Origin: Dehalococcoidia bacterium
GTDB taxonomy: Bacteria > Chloroflexota > Dehalococcoidia > JACVQG01 > JAHKAY01
Length of the DNA: 7,865 bases
Assembly: GCA_030744635.1 (NCBI GenBank)
Contig: JASLQE010000285.1
Span: 1-7,865, forward strand
Direction of reading: 5' to 3'
Shown: piece by piece, positions 1 to 6,477 of the stretch
How positions within the stretch are numbered: the first letter of the stretch is position 1
How the letters are laid out: each line of letters begins with the position of its first letter
Program-made: the position numbers and the translations under genes
The notes under the pieces: generated by a model
What the model was told of the DNA's origin: nothing
The model's input: only the letters and a program-made list of their open reading frames with translations
Database searches by the model: none

Positions 1-331
1 CAGTGGCCATTCGGTACGTTGTCCTGGGCCCCACACCGGGGATAACAAGCAACTCCGATATACCTTCGGGGAACTCATGCCGCAGATCCTCGTAGTACTT
101 CAGGTAGCCGGTGGTGACCAGCTCAGAGGTGTTTTTTGCGATGGCATCCCCGACGCCGGGGATGGACTTGAGATTGAAGCCTTCGTCCAGATAGGTTTCA
201 ACTTCCCTGGGAAGGTGTTCAATTGTCCATGCGGCCTTCCGGTACGCCCGGATTGTAAAGGGGTTCTCCCCCTTCATCTCCAGGGGTTCAGTTATGTCCT
301 GGAATACTCTGGCGATTTCCACATTCCGCAT
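1..331 (-). CDS. polX: PolX-family DNA polymerase, N-terminal part (cut by left edge)
   Basis: This is the first 110 codons of an X-family DNA polymerase, open to the left edge. Translation from the ATG at 331 begins MRNVEIARVFQDI. It then shows the conserved PolX N-terminal signature KGENPFTIRAYRKAA (residues 20-34). Two helix-hairpin-helix DNA-binding motifs follow: SIPGVGDAIAKN (57-68) and LVIPGVGPRTTYR (95-107). Bacterial PolX proteins are gap-filling repair polymerases, commonly with a C-terminal PHP exonuclease domain; the catalytic palm and any PHP domain would lie outside this window. The start was chosen because the conserved family N-terminus begins there and a G-rich, Shine-Dalgarno-like stretch (GGTGGTGGGG) lies just upstream. 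The gene is on the same strand as secA, 176 bp downstream of it, so it could be a read-through member of that operon or use its own weak promoter. The long plus-strand frame opposite is a shadow. Confidence 0.9.
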   Translation of the reverse strand, partial: MRNVEIARVFQDITEPLEMKGENPFTIRAYRKAAWTIEHLPREVETYLDEGFNLKSIPGVGDAIAKNTSELVTTGYLKYYEDLRHEFPEGISELLVIPGVGPRTTYRMAT

Positions 332-350
332 ACCATTGCCCCACCACCCT

Positions 351-356
351 ATTTTA
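351..356 (-). promoter_or_regulatory. Possible -10 box for polX
   Basis: TAAAAT on the minus strand (5 of 6 matches to TATAAT) lies about 20 bp upstream of the polX ATG. The best -35 candidate, TTAGCG at an 18-bp spacing, matches the consensus only weakly. The call rests on position and the single hexamer. Confidence 0.25.
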
Positions 357-422
357 TCCCTACGGGGCCATCAACGCTAATGAGGCATGGTCCGGCTGAT
401 ATGTCCCTGGCCCTTCTGAAGA

Positions 423-448
423 GTCCCGGTTCGAACGAATAACCGGAC
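423..448. other. Intergenic hairpin between secA and polX
   Basis: The arms GTCCCGGTT and AACCGGAC pair over 8 bp with one bulged C around a 9-nt loop. No run of T follows on either strand, so it is not a standard intrinsic terminator. It could be an mRNA-stabilising or processing hairpin in a secA-polX transcript. The left arm and loop also contain the palindrome GTTCGAAC. Confidence 0.35.
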
Positions 449-480
449 GGAGCGATACTCTGTTCGGCGTAGGGGGGGAG

Positions 481-504
481 TCAATGACTGCTCAGTAGCA
501 TTGA
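481..504. other. Imperfect hairpin just after the secA stop
   Basis: TCAATG and CATTGA form a 6-bp outer stem. A 2-nt bulge, an inner ACT/AGT stem and a GCTC loop complete it. It begins 3 nt after the secA stop codon on the minus strand, where terminators or 3'-end stabilisers usually sit. The sequence after it on the minus strand is C-rich with no U tract. It may mark the 3' end of the operon, but termination is not supported. Confidence 0.35.
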
Positions 505-507
505 AAG

Positions 508-3030
508 CTACTGGCCGTGACACCTCTTGAATTTCTTGCCGGAGCCGCAGGGGCATGGGTCATTGCGGCCCACATGCTGTCCCGCGGGCACTGCCTGGCG
601 CGGCATGGGCCGGGTCTGCTGCTCGGCCAGCCGCACCCGTAGGATGGTCCGCACCACATCGTACCGTATGCCTGAAAGGAGGCTCTGGAACATCTGGTGC
701 CCCTCCCTCTTGTAGGCCACCAGGGGATCCGCCTGGGCCACGGCCCTCAGACCGATGCCGTGGCGCATTTGCTCCATGCGGGTAAGGTGCTCCGTCCACA
801 GCATGTCTATGGTGCGCAGCACCACCACCCTCTCCACGGCACGCATGTTCTCCTCTCCCACCTCTTCCACCCGCTCATCATAGAGTTGTTGCGCATGTTC
901 TATCAGCTGCTGTTTTACATCCGAAGGAGAAACACCCTCCAGGGATAGCTGGGGCTGTTGAGGGAAGATGGCGGCCAGTTCCTGAGAGAACTCCTCGGTG
1001 TCCCACCCAGCGCCGTACTCATCGGGCAGGTAGCTGTCTACAAGCCGGTCTATCTCTTCCTGTAACATGACACTGATGTTTGCCCGGAGGTCTGTGCCCT
1101 CAAGCACCTTGCGCCTCTCCTGGTAGATAATCTCCCGCTGCCGGTTCAGCACATCGTCGTAGTCCAGCAGGTGCTTGCGGATATCGAAGTTATGGGTTTC
1201 CATCTTCATCTGGGCGTTTTCAAAGAGCTTACCCACCATGGAGGACTCCAGGGGGGTGTCCTCTCCTAACCCGGCCCAGTCCATAACCTTTCCCAACCGC
1301 CCCCCACCGAAGCGGCGGATGAGGTCATCTTCCACCGAGATGAAAAACGCGGATACGCCGGGGTCCCCCTGGCGACCGGAGCGGCCCCTGAGTTGGTTAT
1401 CTATGCGCCGGGCCTCATGGCGTTCGGTGCCCAGGACAAACAGCCCGTCCTTGTCGGCCACCCCCTCCCCAAGGATGATATCCACACCGCGCCCGGCCAT
1501 ATTGGTGGCCACCGTCACCGCCCCGGGCTGGCCCGCCTGGGAGATTATTGTAGCTTCCCTCTCATGCTGCTTGGCGTTCAGGACACTATGGGGAATACCG
1601 CGCCGCTTGAATACATCGCTCAGGCGCTCGTTACTTTCAATAGAGCCGGTACCCACCAGCACGGGGCGGCCTTCGTTGTGCAACATGGCCACCTCAGCGG
1701 CGACAGCCTGGCATTTGGCCTCTTCCGAGCGGTAGACCTTGTCCACCTCATCCCGGCGGACCATGGGCCTGTGGGTGGGCACGGAAACCACATCCAGCTT
1801 GTAAATCTTGTGGAACTCCTCCGCCTCGGTGACCGCGGTGCCCGTCATTCCGGACAACTTACGGTACATGCGAAAGTAGTTTTGATAGGTGATAGAGGCC
1901 ATTGTAACGGTCTCCCGCTGTACCTTGACCCCCTCTTTGGCCTCTATGGCCTGGTGCAGCCCCTCGGAGTAGCGGCGGCCTGCCATGAGACGGCCGGTGA
2001 ACTCATCCACGATGATGACATGGCCGTCTTTGACCACATAGTCCCTGTCTTTATGGAACAACGCCCGCGCTTTAAGGGCCGCCTCCAGAAAGAAGAGGAG
2101 GGAATAGTTGGCGGAGTCATACAGGTTGGCCCCTTTGAGTAGGCCGTCACCCCGCAGTACCTTCTCCGCACGAGACAGTCCTTCCTCTGTGAGGTTTACC
2201 GCCCGGTATTTCTCGTCAATATGGTAGTCCTCTTCGGAGCGAAGGCGCGCTACCACGCGAGCGAAGGTAGCGTACTTATCGGTAGACTCCTGGGCGGGGC
2301 CGCTGATAATGAGGGGTGTCCGGGCCTCATCTATCAGCACATAGTCCACCTCGTCCACGATGGCGTAGTTGAGGGGACACTGAACCATTTGGGAGAGCTC
2401 AAGGGCCATGTTGTCCCTCAGATAGTCAAACCCGAACTCGTAGTTTGTGCCATAAGTAATGTCGGCCTTATAGGCCTCACTGCGGGAGACGGGATGAAGA
2501 TGGGGCCACCGGTCATCCTGGGAGGTCTGTTCCGGGTCAAAGGCAAAGCTGGCATCCTGGTAAATACATGCCGCCCTCAACCCCAGGAAATGGTACACCG
2601 GCCCCATCCAGTGCGTGTCACGCCGGGCCAGGTAATCATTCACGGTAACAAGGTGTGCTCCCTGGCCGCTCAGGGCGTTGAGGTAGAGGGGAAGGGTAGC
2701 CACCAGGGTCTTGCCCTCGCCGGTCTTCATCTCGGCAATCTGGCCTCGGTGCAGCACCATGCCACCCAGTAGCTGCACGTCAAAAAGGCGCAGCCCGATG
2801 GTGCGCCGGGCAGCCTCACGCACCACGGCGAATGCCTCGGTAAGAATGTCATCCAGGGACTCTCCGCCGCTACTCCGCCGACGGAACTCGTCGGTCCTGG
2901 CCCTTAGCTCCGCATCGCTGAGGCGTTCAACATCTGGCTCCAGGGCATTAATGCGCTCCGCATTGATACGGAGCCGCTTCAGTTCCCTCTCGTTGGAGTC
3001 AAGCAGACTCCCCAGCCACTTCATTGCCAT
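508..3030 (-). CDS. secA: Preprotein translocase ATPase SecA
   Basis: SecA is the ATP-driven motor that pushes unfolded preproteins through the SecYEG channel at the inner face of the membrane. The 840-residue product shows the full set of family motifs: Walker A GEGKT (104-108), the DEVD Walker B region (226-229) followed by LIDEARTPLIISG (232-244), LSGMTGTA (392-399), ATNMAGRGVDI (508-518) and the arginine-finger motif QLRGRSGRQGDPG (546-558). The C-terminus is the zinc-binding tail, with C826, C828, C837 and H838 as the likely ligands. Compared with E. coli SecA there is an inserted loop at about residues 161-187, before the TYGTN element. The ATG at 3030 is preferred because AGAGGA lies 9 nt upstream; a second in-frame ATG at 3024 is possible. 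The gene overlaps the end of prs by 32 bp, which implies translational coupling. It is the last gene of the tight unit, and an imperfect hairpin follows its TAG stop. Confidence 0.98.
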   Translation of the reverse strand: MAMKWLGSLLDSNERELKRLRINAERINALEPDVERLSDAELRARTDEFRRRSSGGESLDDILTEAFAVVREAARRTIGLRLFDVQLLGGMVLHRGQIAEMKTGEGKTLVATLPLYLNALSGQGAHLVTVNDYLARRDTHWMGPVYHFLGLRAACIYQDASFAFDPEQTSQDDRWPHLHPVSRSEAYKADITYGTNYEFGFDYLRDNMALELSQMVQCPLNYAIVDEVDYVLIDEARTPLIISGPAQESTDKYATFARVVARLRSEEDYHIDEKYRAVNLTEEGLSRAEKVLRGDGLLKGANLYDSANYSLLFFLEAALKARALFHKDRDYVVKDGHVIIVDEFTGRLMAGRRYSEGLHQAIEAKEGVKVQRETVTMASITYQNYFRMYRKLSGMTGTAVTEAEEFHKIYKLDVVSVPTHRPMVRRDEVDKVYRSEEAKCQAVAAEVAMLHNEGRPVLVGTGSIESNERLSDVFKRRGIPHSVLNAKQHEREATIISQAGQPGAVTVATNMAGRGVDIILGEGVADKDGLFVLGTERHEARRIDNQLRGRSGRQGDPGVSAFFISVEDDLIRRFGGGRLGKVMDWAGLGEDTPLESSMVGKLFENAQMKMETHNFDIRKHLLDYDDVLNRQREIIYQERRKVLEGTDLRANISVMLQEEIDRLVDSYLPDEYGAGWDTEEFSQELAAIFPQQPQLSLEGVSPSDVKQQLIEHAQQLYDERVEEVGEENMRAVERVVVLRTIDMLWTEHLTRMEQMRHGIGLRAVAQADPLVAYKREGHQMFQSLLSGIRYDVVRTILRVRLAEQQTRPMPRQAVPAGQHVGRNDPCPCGSGKKFKRCHGQ

Positions 3031-3979
3031 TGCTATTTGTCCTCTGAAACAGCTCCCCTACGGAGCGTCCGGTGTGGATCCGTGATATAGCCTCGCCCAG
3101 CAGAGGGGCGATTGGCAGCACGGTTAGCTTGTCAACCTTCTTCTCCTGGGGCACTGGGATGGTATCGGTGACTACCAGCTCTTTTATTGGGCTATCGAAG
3201 ATTCGGCCGGAGGCGAGTCCCGAGAACACCGGATGTGTACAGCAGGAGTTAATCCCAGCCACACCCTCCCGCTCTAGGGCTACGGTTGCCTGCACCAAGG
3301 AGGCCCCGGTATCAACTTCATCATCAAATGTGATAGCCTGCTTGCCCTTAACATCGCCAATGAGGTTGAAGGCCTCCACCCCGCCGGTGGTAGCATCCCG
3401 GCGTTTTTCCATGATGGCCAGTGGGGCCTCCATCAGGGCGGCGAAGTCCCGGGCCTTTTTAGATATTCCCACATCGGTGGCCACCACTACTACATCGGAG
3501 AGCCGTTTTCGCCGGAAGTAGCTGCTGAGGGTATACATGGCGGTCAGCTCGTCCACCGGAATGTTGAAGAAGCCCTGGATTTGCCCGGCATGGAGGTCCA
3601 TGGTCAGCACACGGTGTGCCCCAGCCACCGTGATAAGGTCGGCCACCAGCCGGGCGGTGATGGGAACCCGGGGCTGGTCCTTCTTATCGGTGCGTCCGTA
3701 GCTGTAGTAGGGCACCACGGCCGTGATGCGATCCGCCGAGGCCCGGCGGAAGGCATCCAGTATTATAAGGAGTTCCACCAGGTTCTGGTTTACCGGCGAG
3801 CATATGGGCTGGACGACAAAGATATCACCGGAGCGCACATTCTCCAGAATGCGGACGAATATGTTCTCGTTAGAAAACTGGAACACCTCCATCTGTCCCA
3901 GAGGTATGCCCAGGTGCTGGCACACGGCATGGGCCAACTCGGGATGGGCGTTGCCCGTAAACACTTTGAGGTCGTTCAA
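2999..3979 (-). CDS. prs: Ribose-phosphate pyrophosphokinase (PRPP synthase)
   Basis: The enzyme makes PRPP from ribose 5-phosphate and ATP in the cytosol, feeding purine, pyrimidine, histidine, tryptophan and NAD synthesis. The 326-residue product carries the PRPP synthase signature DLHAGQIQGFFNIPVD (128-143), the QPICSPVNQNLVELL segment (57-71), the ATP-contacting loop YGRTDKKDQPRVPITA (94-109), ATDVGISKKAR (167-177) and the PRPP loop FDDEVDTGAS (218-227), close to the usual DDMIDTAGT. The start codon is TTG at 3979, with a good GGAGG 9 nt upstream and no ATG or GTG placed as well. The gene follows the carboxyltransferase gene after 31 bp and overlaps secA by 32 bp. The family normally ends near residue 312 (…VGELFQ). 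The last 14 residues (RTNSNGNEVAGESA) are an extension formed where prs runs over the secA start region. Confidence 0.96.
   Translation of the reverse strand: MNDLKVFTGNAHPELAHAVCQHLGIPLGQMEVFQFSNENIFVRILENVRSGDIFVVQPICSPVNQNLVELLIILDAFRRASADRITAVVPYYSYGRTDKKDQPRVPITARLVADLITVAGAHRVLTMDLHAGQIQGFFNIPVDELTAMYTLSSYFRRKRLSDVVVVATDVGISKKARDFAALMEAPLAIMEKRRDATTGGVEAFNLIGDVKGKQAITFDDEVDTGASLVQATVALEREGVAGINSCCTHPVFSGLASGRIFDSPIKELVVTDTIPVPQEKKVDKLTVLPIAPLLGEAISRIHTGRSVGELFQRTNSNGNEVAGESA
3040..3045 (-). promoter_or_regulatory. secA ribosome binding site inside prs
   Basis: AGAGGA lies 9 nt before the secA ATG at 3030 and inside the last codons of prs. It favours the ATG at 3030 over the in-frame ATG at 3024 (15 nt away) and makes prs-secA translational coupling likely. 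Confidence 0.6.
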
Positions 3980-3988
3980 TGGCTGAAA

Positions 3989-3993
3989 CCTCC
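3989..3993 (-). promoter_or_regulatory. prs ribosome binding site supporting a TTG start
   Basis: GGAGG lies 9 nt before the TTG at 3979, inside the 31-bp gap after the carboxyltransferase gene. It is the main reason to accept the rare TTG start, together with the conserved family N-terminus (LKVFTGNAHPELA) that follows at once. Confidence 0.7.
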
Positions 3994-4010
3994 GAATGCG
4001 GCCGCTCTTG

Positions 4011-5576
4011 TCACAGGGGTGTATTCCCGTGCTTCTTCCAGGGTAGCTCTACCTTCTTTTTCTCCAACACCTTTAGAGATTGCACAATGCGCCGGCGGGT
4101 ATCCTTGGGGTCGATAATATCGTCAACATGCTGGTAGGAGGCCGGGTACATTATGTCCATAAAGGTGTTGCGGAACTCTTCCTCTCGCTTCTTACGCTCT
4201 GCCTCCTTGTCTTCCACCTGTGCAATCTCCTTGCGGAAGACCACATTCACCACACCCTCGGCGGCCACGAGGCCGATTTCGGCAGTAGGCCAGGCATACA
4301 CCACATCCGATTTCAGGTACTTGGAACCCATAGCGATAAAGGCCCCGGCATATGCCCAACCGATATTTATGGTAATCTGAGGCACCGTAGCTTCAGAGGT
4401 AGCGTAAAGCAGGGTGGCTCCCCTGAATATCATGCCTTCTCGCTCCATCTCCGAGCCTATCAGGTATGCGGGCGTCGCCACCAGATACACTATGGGTATG
4501 CTGAAGGCGTCACAGAAACGGATGAAGCGGGCCGCCTTTTCAGCCGCCTTGGTGGTGATGGCCCCGGCCTGTACGGATGGGTTGTTAGCCACTATCCCCA
4601 CTGACTGCCCATCAAAGCGGGCCATGCCTATCACCATGCTGCGGGCGTAGCCCTTATGTATCTCAAAGAACCGGCCCCCATCGGTAATCTCATATATGAC
4701 CTTGTGCATGTCATATGGTGTGGTGGAGGAAGCGGGCACAATCTGGTACAGCTTCTCATTGGTTCTGTCCGGTGAGTCCTCACTCTTGATACGGGGCGGC
4801 TTCTCTCGATTGTTGGAAGGCAGGTAGCTCAGAAGGTCCTTGATTTTCTCAACACAGTCATTGTCATCCTCTGCAACCACATGGCACACGCCGCTGACGG
4901 TGCTGTGGAGCTTGGTCCCACCCAGGTCGTCTACTCCAATCTCCTCGCCGACAACAGCCTGTACCAGGGCTGGCCCGGCTATGAAGGCCGCCCCATTGCG
5001 GGTCATGAACACAAAGTCAGTCAACCCGGGAGAATAGGTCTGGCCTCCGGCCACCACACCACACATAGCGGATATCTGCGGGATGACACCAGAATAGATG
5101 GAGTTGAGGTAAAAGAGGTTACCATACTCGCGGGACACGGCCAGGAACTCCTGAAGGCGCGCCCCCCCGGACTCGTGAAAGCCGATGCATGGCACCCCCC
5201 AGTCTCCGGCCATCTCGGTAATCTTGGCTATTTTCTTACCGTGCATCTCGCCCATGGTGCCGCCGATGCAGGTGAAGTCCTGGGCGAAGGCAGCCACGAC
5301 ACGGCCGCTTACCTGCCCGTAGCCGGTGATAACCCCATCCGCAGCGGGGTTCACCTTGTCCATGCCGAAATCCCGGCCTGTACACCGGGCAAAGGCGTCT
5401 ATCTCAATAAAGGTGCCAGGGTCAAAAAAGAGCTCCATGCGCTCCCGGGCCGTCAGGCGGCCCGCCTTGTGCTGGGCCTCCACCCGGGCCTCCCCACCCA
5501 TAAGCTCTATTTCGGCACGACGGCGCTTGACTATATCCACCTTGGCCATCATCTGTTCAGGGTTGGAATCAGCCAT
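4011..5576 (-). CDS. Acyl-CoA carboxylase carboxyltransferase subunit (PccB/MmdA family)
   Basis: This 521-residue protein is a full-length biotin-dependent carboxyltransferase, the family that moves CO2 between carboxybiotin and an acyl-CoA (propionyl-CoA carboxylase beta, methylmalonyl-CoA decarboxylase alpha and relatives). Both halves of the fold are visible. The N-terminal half has RLTARERMELFFDPGTF (40-56), GGTMGEMHGKKI (105-116) and the first oxyanion-hole motif ESGGARLQE (135-143). The C-terminal half has GIVANNPSVQAGAI (327-340), ARFIRFCDAF (349-358), EATVPQ (395-400) and YAWPTAEIG (427-435), ending in PWKKHGNTPL. Two places depart from classic propionyl-CoA carboxylase. The VDVPGF segment reads VATPAY (366-371). 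The second oxyanion loop GGAYDVMGSK reads AGAFIAMGSK (410-419), with Ile where propionyl-specific enzymes have Asp. The substrate is therefore uncertain. No biotin carrier or biotin carboxylase gene is in the window. The ATG at 5576 has GGGAGG 9 nt upstream, inside the end of the crotonase gene. Confidence 0.92.
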   Translation of the reverse strand: MADSNPEQMMAKVDIVKRRRAEIELMGGEARVEAQHKAGRLTARERMELFFDPGTFIEIDAFARCTGRDFGMDKVNPAADGVITGYGQVSGRVVAAFAQDFTCIGGTMGEMHGKKIAKITEMAGDWGVPCIGFHESGGARLQEFLAVSREYGNLFYLNSIYSGVIPQISAMCGVVAGGQTYSPGLTDFVFMTRNGAAFIAGPALVQAVVGEEIGVDDLGGTKLHSTVSGVCHVVAEDDNDCVEKIKDLLSYLPSNNREKPPRIKSEDSPDRTNEKLYQIVPASSTTPYDMHKVIYEITDGGRFFEIHKGYARSMVIGMARFDGQSVGIVANNPSVQAGAITTKAAEKAARFIRFCDAFSIPIVYLVATPAYLIGSEMEREGMIFRGATLLYATSEATVPQITINIGWAYAGAFIAMGSKYLKSDVVYAWPTAEIGLVAAEGVVNVVFRKEIAQVEDKEAERKKREEEFRNTFMDIMYPASYQHVDDIIDPKDTRRRIVQSLKVLEKKKVELPWKKHGNTPL

Positions 5577-5582
5577 TGCCAG

Positions 5583-6386
5583 CTACCTCCCTATGAACTG
5601 CGGTTGCCTCTTTTCTCTAAAGGCGGCCAGGCCTTCTACGTGGTCCTGCGTATTGATGGCTATGGCCTGATAAGCGGCCACCATGTCCAGGGCTGTGGCA
5701 AAGTTGGTATTCAGCCCACGGTACAGCAGAATCTTGTTAAGGCGCAGGGAAACGGGTGGGTTCTGGGCCAGCCTGCGGGCGAAGGTATAGGTCTCCTCCT
5801 CCAGCTTCTCATGAGGCACGAAGCGGTTTATAAGCCCTATTCTGTACGCCTCTTCCCCCTCCACAAAATCGCCGGTGTAGAGGAGCTCCGCCGCCTTGGC
5901 CAGGCCCACAATACGGGGCAGGAGCCAGGCATCCCCGGTGCCGGGGACAAGGCCTATGGTGGTGAAAGCGACCCGGAACCTTGACTTCTCGGAGCCGATG
6001 CGGATGTCGCAGGCCTCGGTCCAGCCAAAGCCGGCACCCACTGCAGGGCCGTTCACCATGGCGATGGTGGGTTTCTCCAGTTGCTGAAGCCTGAGACTGA
6101 AAAGCGGGGCGCTCGCATTCAGGCCGCGGCGTATGTTCTCGGGGTTGCTCTCGTCCAGCACTATCTCCCGCCCCTCACCCCGCCCGATATCCGCACCGGC
6201 GCAGAAGGCACGCCCCGCTCCGGTTAGCACCACCACCCGGACTGAGTCATCGCTGGCAATTTCGTCCACAGCCTGTACCAGCTCGGCGGCCATCAACTCG
6301 TTCATGGCATTGAGCTTCTCCGGCCTGTTCAGTGTGATTGTGGCTATTCCCTGGTCCTTGGACACCAGAATAGTTCTGAAAGGCAT
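5583..6386 (-). CDS. Crotonase-family protein (enoyl-CoA hydratase/isomerase-like)
   Basis: The 267-residue product is a typical crotonase fold protein acting on acyl-CoA thioesters. It has the N-terminal ITLNRPEKLNAMN (17-29), the first oxyanion-hole segment FCAGADI (61-67), KPTIAMVNGPAVGAGFG (105-121) and LVPGTGDAWLLPRIVG (146-161), ending in REKRQPQF. The start is the ATG at 6386, preceded by AAGGAGGAGG. A longer reading starting at 6449 would begin upstream of the promoter and adds residues foreign to the family. At the two positions of the catalytic glutamates of rat enoyl-CoA hydratase, this protein has Gly121 and Phe141, so ordinary hydratase chemistry is doubtful. The phenylacetate-pathway isomerase PaaG also lacks those glutamates, but its Asp after GLVP is Gly here. 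The gene is first in the unit with the carboxyltransferase gene, 6 bp apart, suggesting they act on related CoA esters. The exact reaction is unknown. Confidence 0.9.
   Translation of the reverse strand: MPFRTILVSKDQGIATITLNRPEKLNAMNELMAAELVQAVDEIASDDSVRVVVLTGAGRAFCAGADIGRGEGREIVLDESNPENIRRGLNASAPLFSLRLQQLEKPTIAMVNGPAVGAGFGWTEACDIRIGSEKSRFRVAFTTIGLVPGTGDAWLLPRIVGLAKAAELLYTGDFVEGEEAYRIGLINRFVPHEKLEEETYTFARRLAQNPPVSLRLNKILLYRGLNTNFATALDMVAAYQAIAINTQDHVEGLAAFREKRQPQFIGR
5586..5591 (-). promoter_or_regulatory. Carboxyltransferase ribosome binding site embedded in crotonase gene end
   Basis: GGGAGG forms the last two sense codons (Gly-Arg) of the crotonase gene, directly before its TAG stop. It lies 9 nt before the ATG of the next gene, so the two are probably translationally coupled. 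Confidence 0.65.
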
Positions 6387-6387
6387 G

Positions 6388-6397
6388 CCTCCTCCTT
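6388..6397 (-). promoter_or_regulatory. Strong ribosome binding site deciding the crotonase start
   Basis: AAGGAGGAGG ends 1 nt before the ATG at 6386. Its first AAGGAGG gives a 4-nt spacing. It excludes the longer upstream reading and fits the family N-terminus. Confidence 0.65.
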
Positions 6398-6419
6398 CTG
6401 AGTGTCTTTTCCCCTTGGG

Positions 6420-6428
6420 ATTATAGCA
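6420..6428 (-). promoter_or_regulatory. Extended -10 promoter for the crotonase-to-secA unit
   Basis: TGCTATAAT on the minus strand is a perfect extended -10 (TGnTATAAT). It sits in the 91-bp gap after rnc and 33 bp before the crotonase ATG, giving a predicted 5' leader of roughly 27 nt that contains the ribosome binding site. The -35 candidates (TTGCTC at 18 bp or TGCTCA at 17 bp) match only 3 of 6, which is common for extended -10 promoters. No terminator was found between rnc and this promoter, so read-through from rnc is also possible. Confidence 0.6.
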
Positions 6429-6477
6429 CCACCCCCAGCCTATGAGCAATGAAAGGGGGATGCGTAAACGGCCGGCG

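Noticed and set aside
424..440. GTTCGAAC resembling a tRNA or tmRNA T-loop
   Set aside because: On neither strand do the flanking bases form a proper 5-bp T stem, and no acceptor stem or anticodon arm could be found. The motif is a palindrome inside the hairpin at 423-448.
77..442. Plus-strand open frame at the left edge
   Set aside because: The minus strand here encodes the well-conserved PolX N-terminus with two helix-hairpin-helix motifs. The plus frame is its shadow.
1393..2142. Plus-strand open frame of 249 codons inside secA
   Set aside because: It lies wholly antisense to strongly conserved secA motifs and its product resembles nothing known to me.
4881..5984. Long plus-strand open frame (367 codons)
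   Set aside because: It lies opposite the carboxyltransferase and crotonase genes, shows no recognisable motifs and has no convincing ribosome binding site. It is a shadow frame of GC-rich coding sequence.
6387..6449. Longer N-terminus for the crotonase (start at 6449)
   Set aside because: It would begin upstream of the extended -10 box and skip the strong ribosome binding site. The extra 21 residues do not look like crotonase sequence or a signal peptide.
6387..6477. Terminator after rnc
   Set aside because: Only a short GCCGGC palindrome is present, with no longer stem and no T tract. The gap is better explained by the crotonase promoter.
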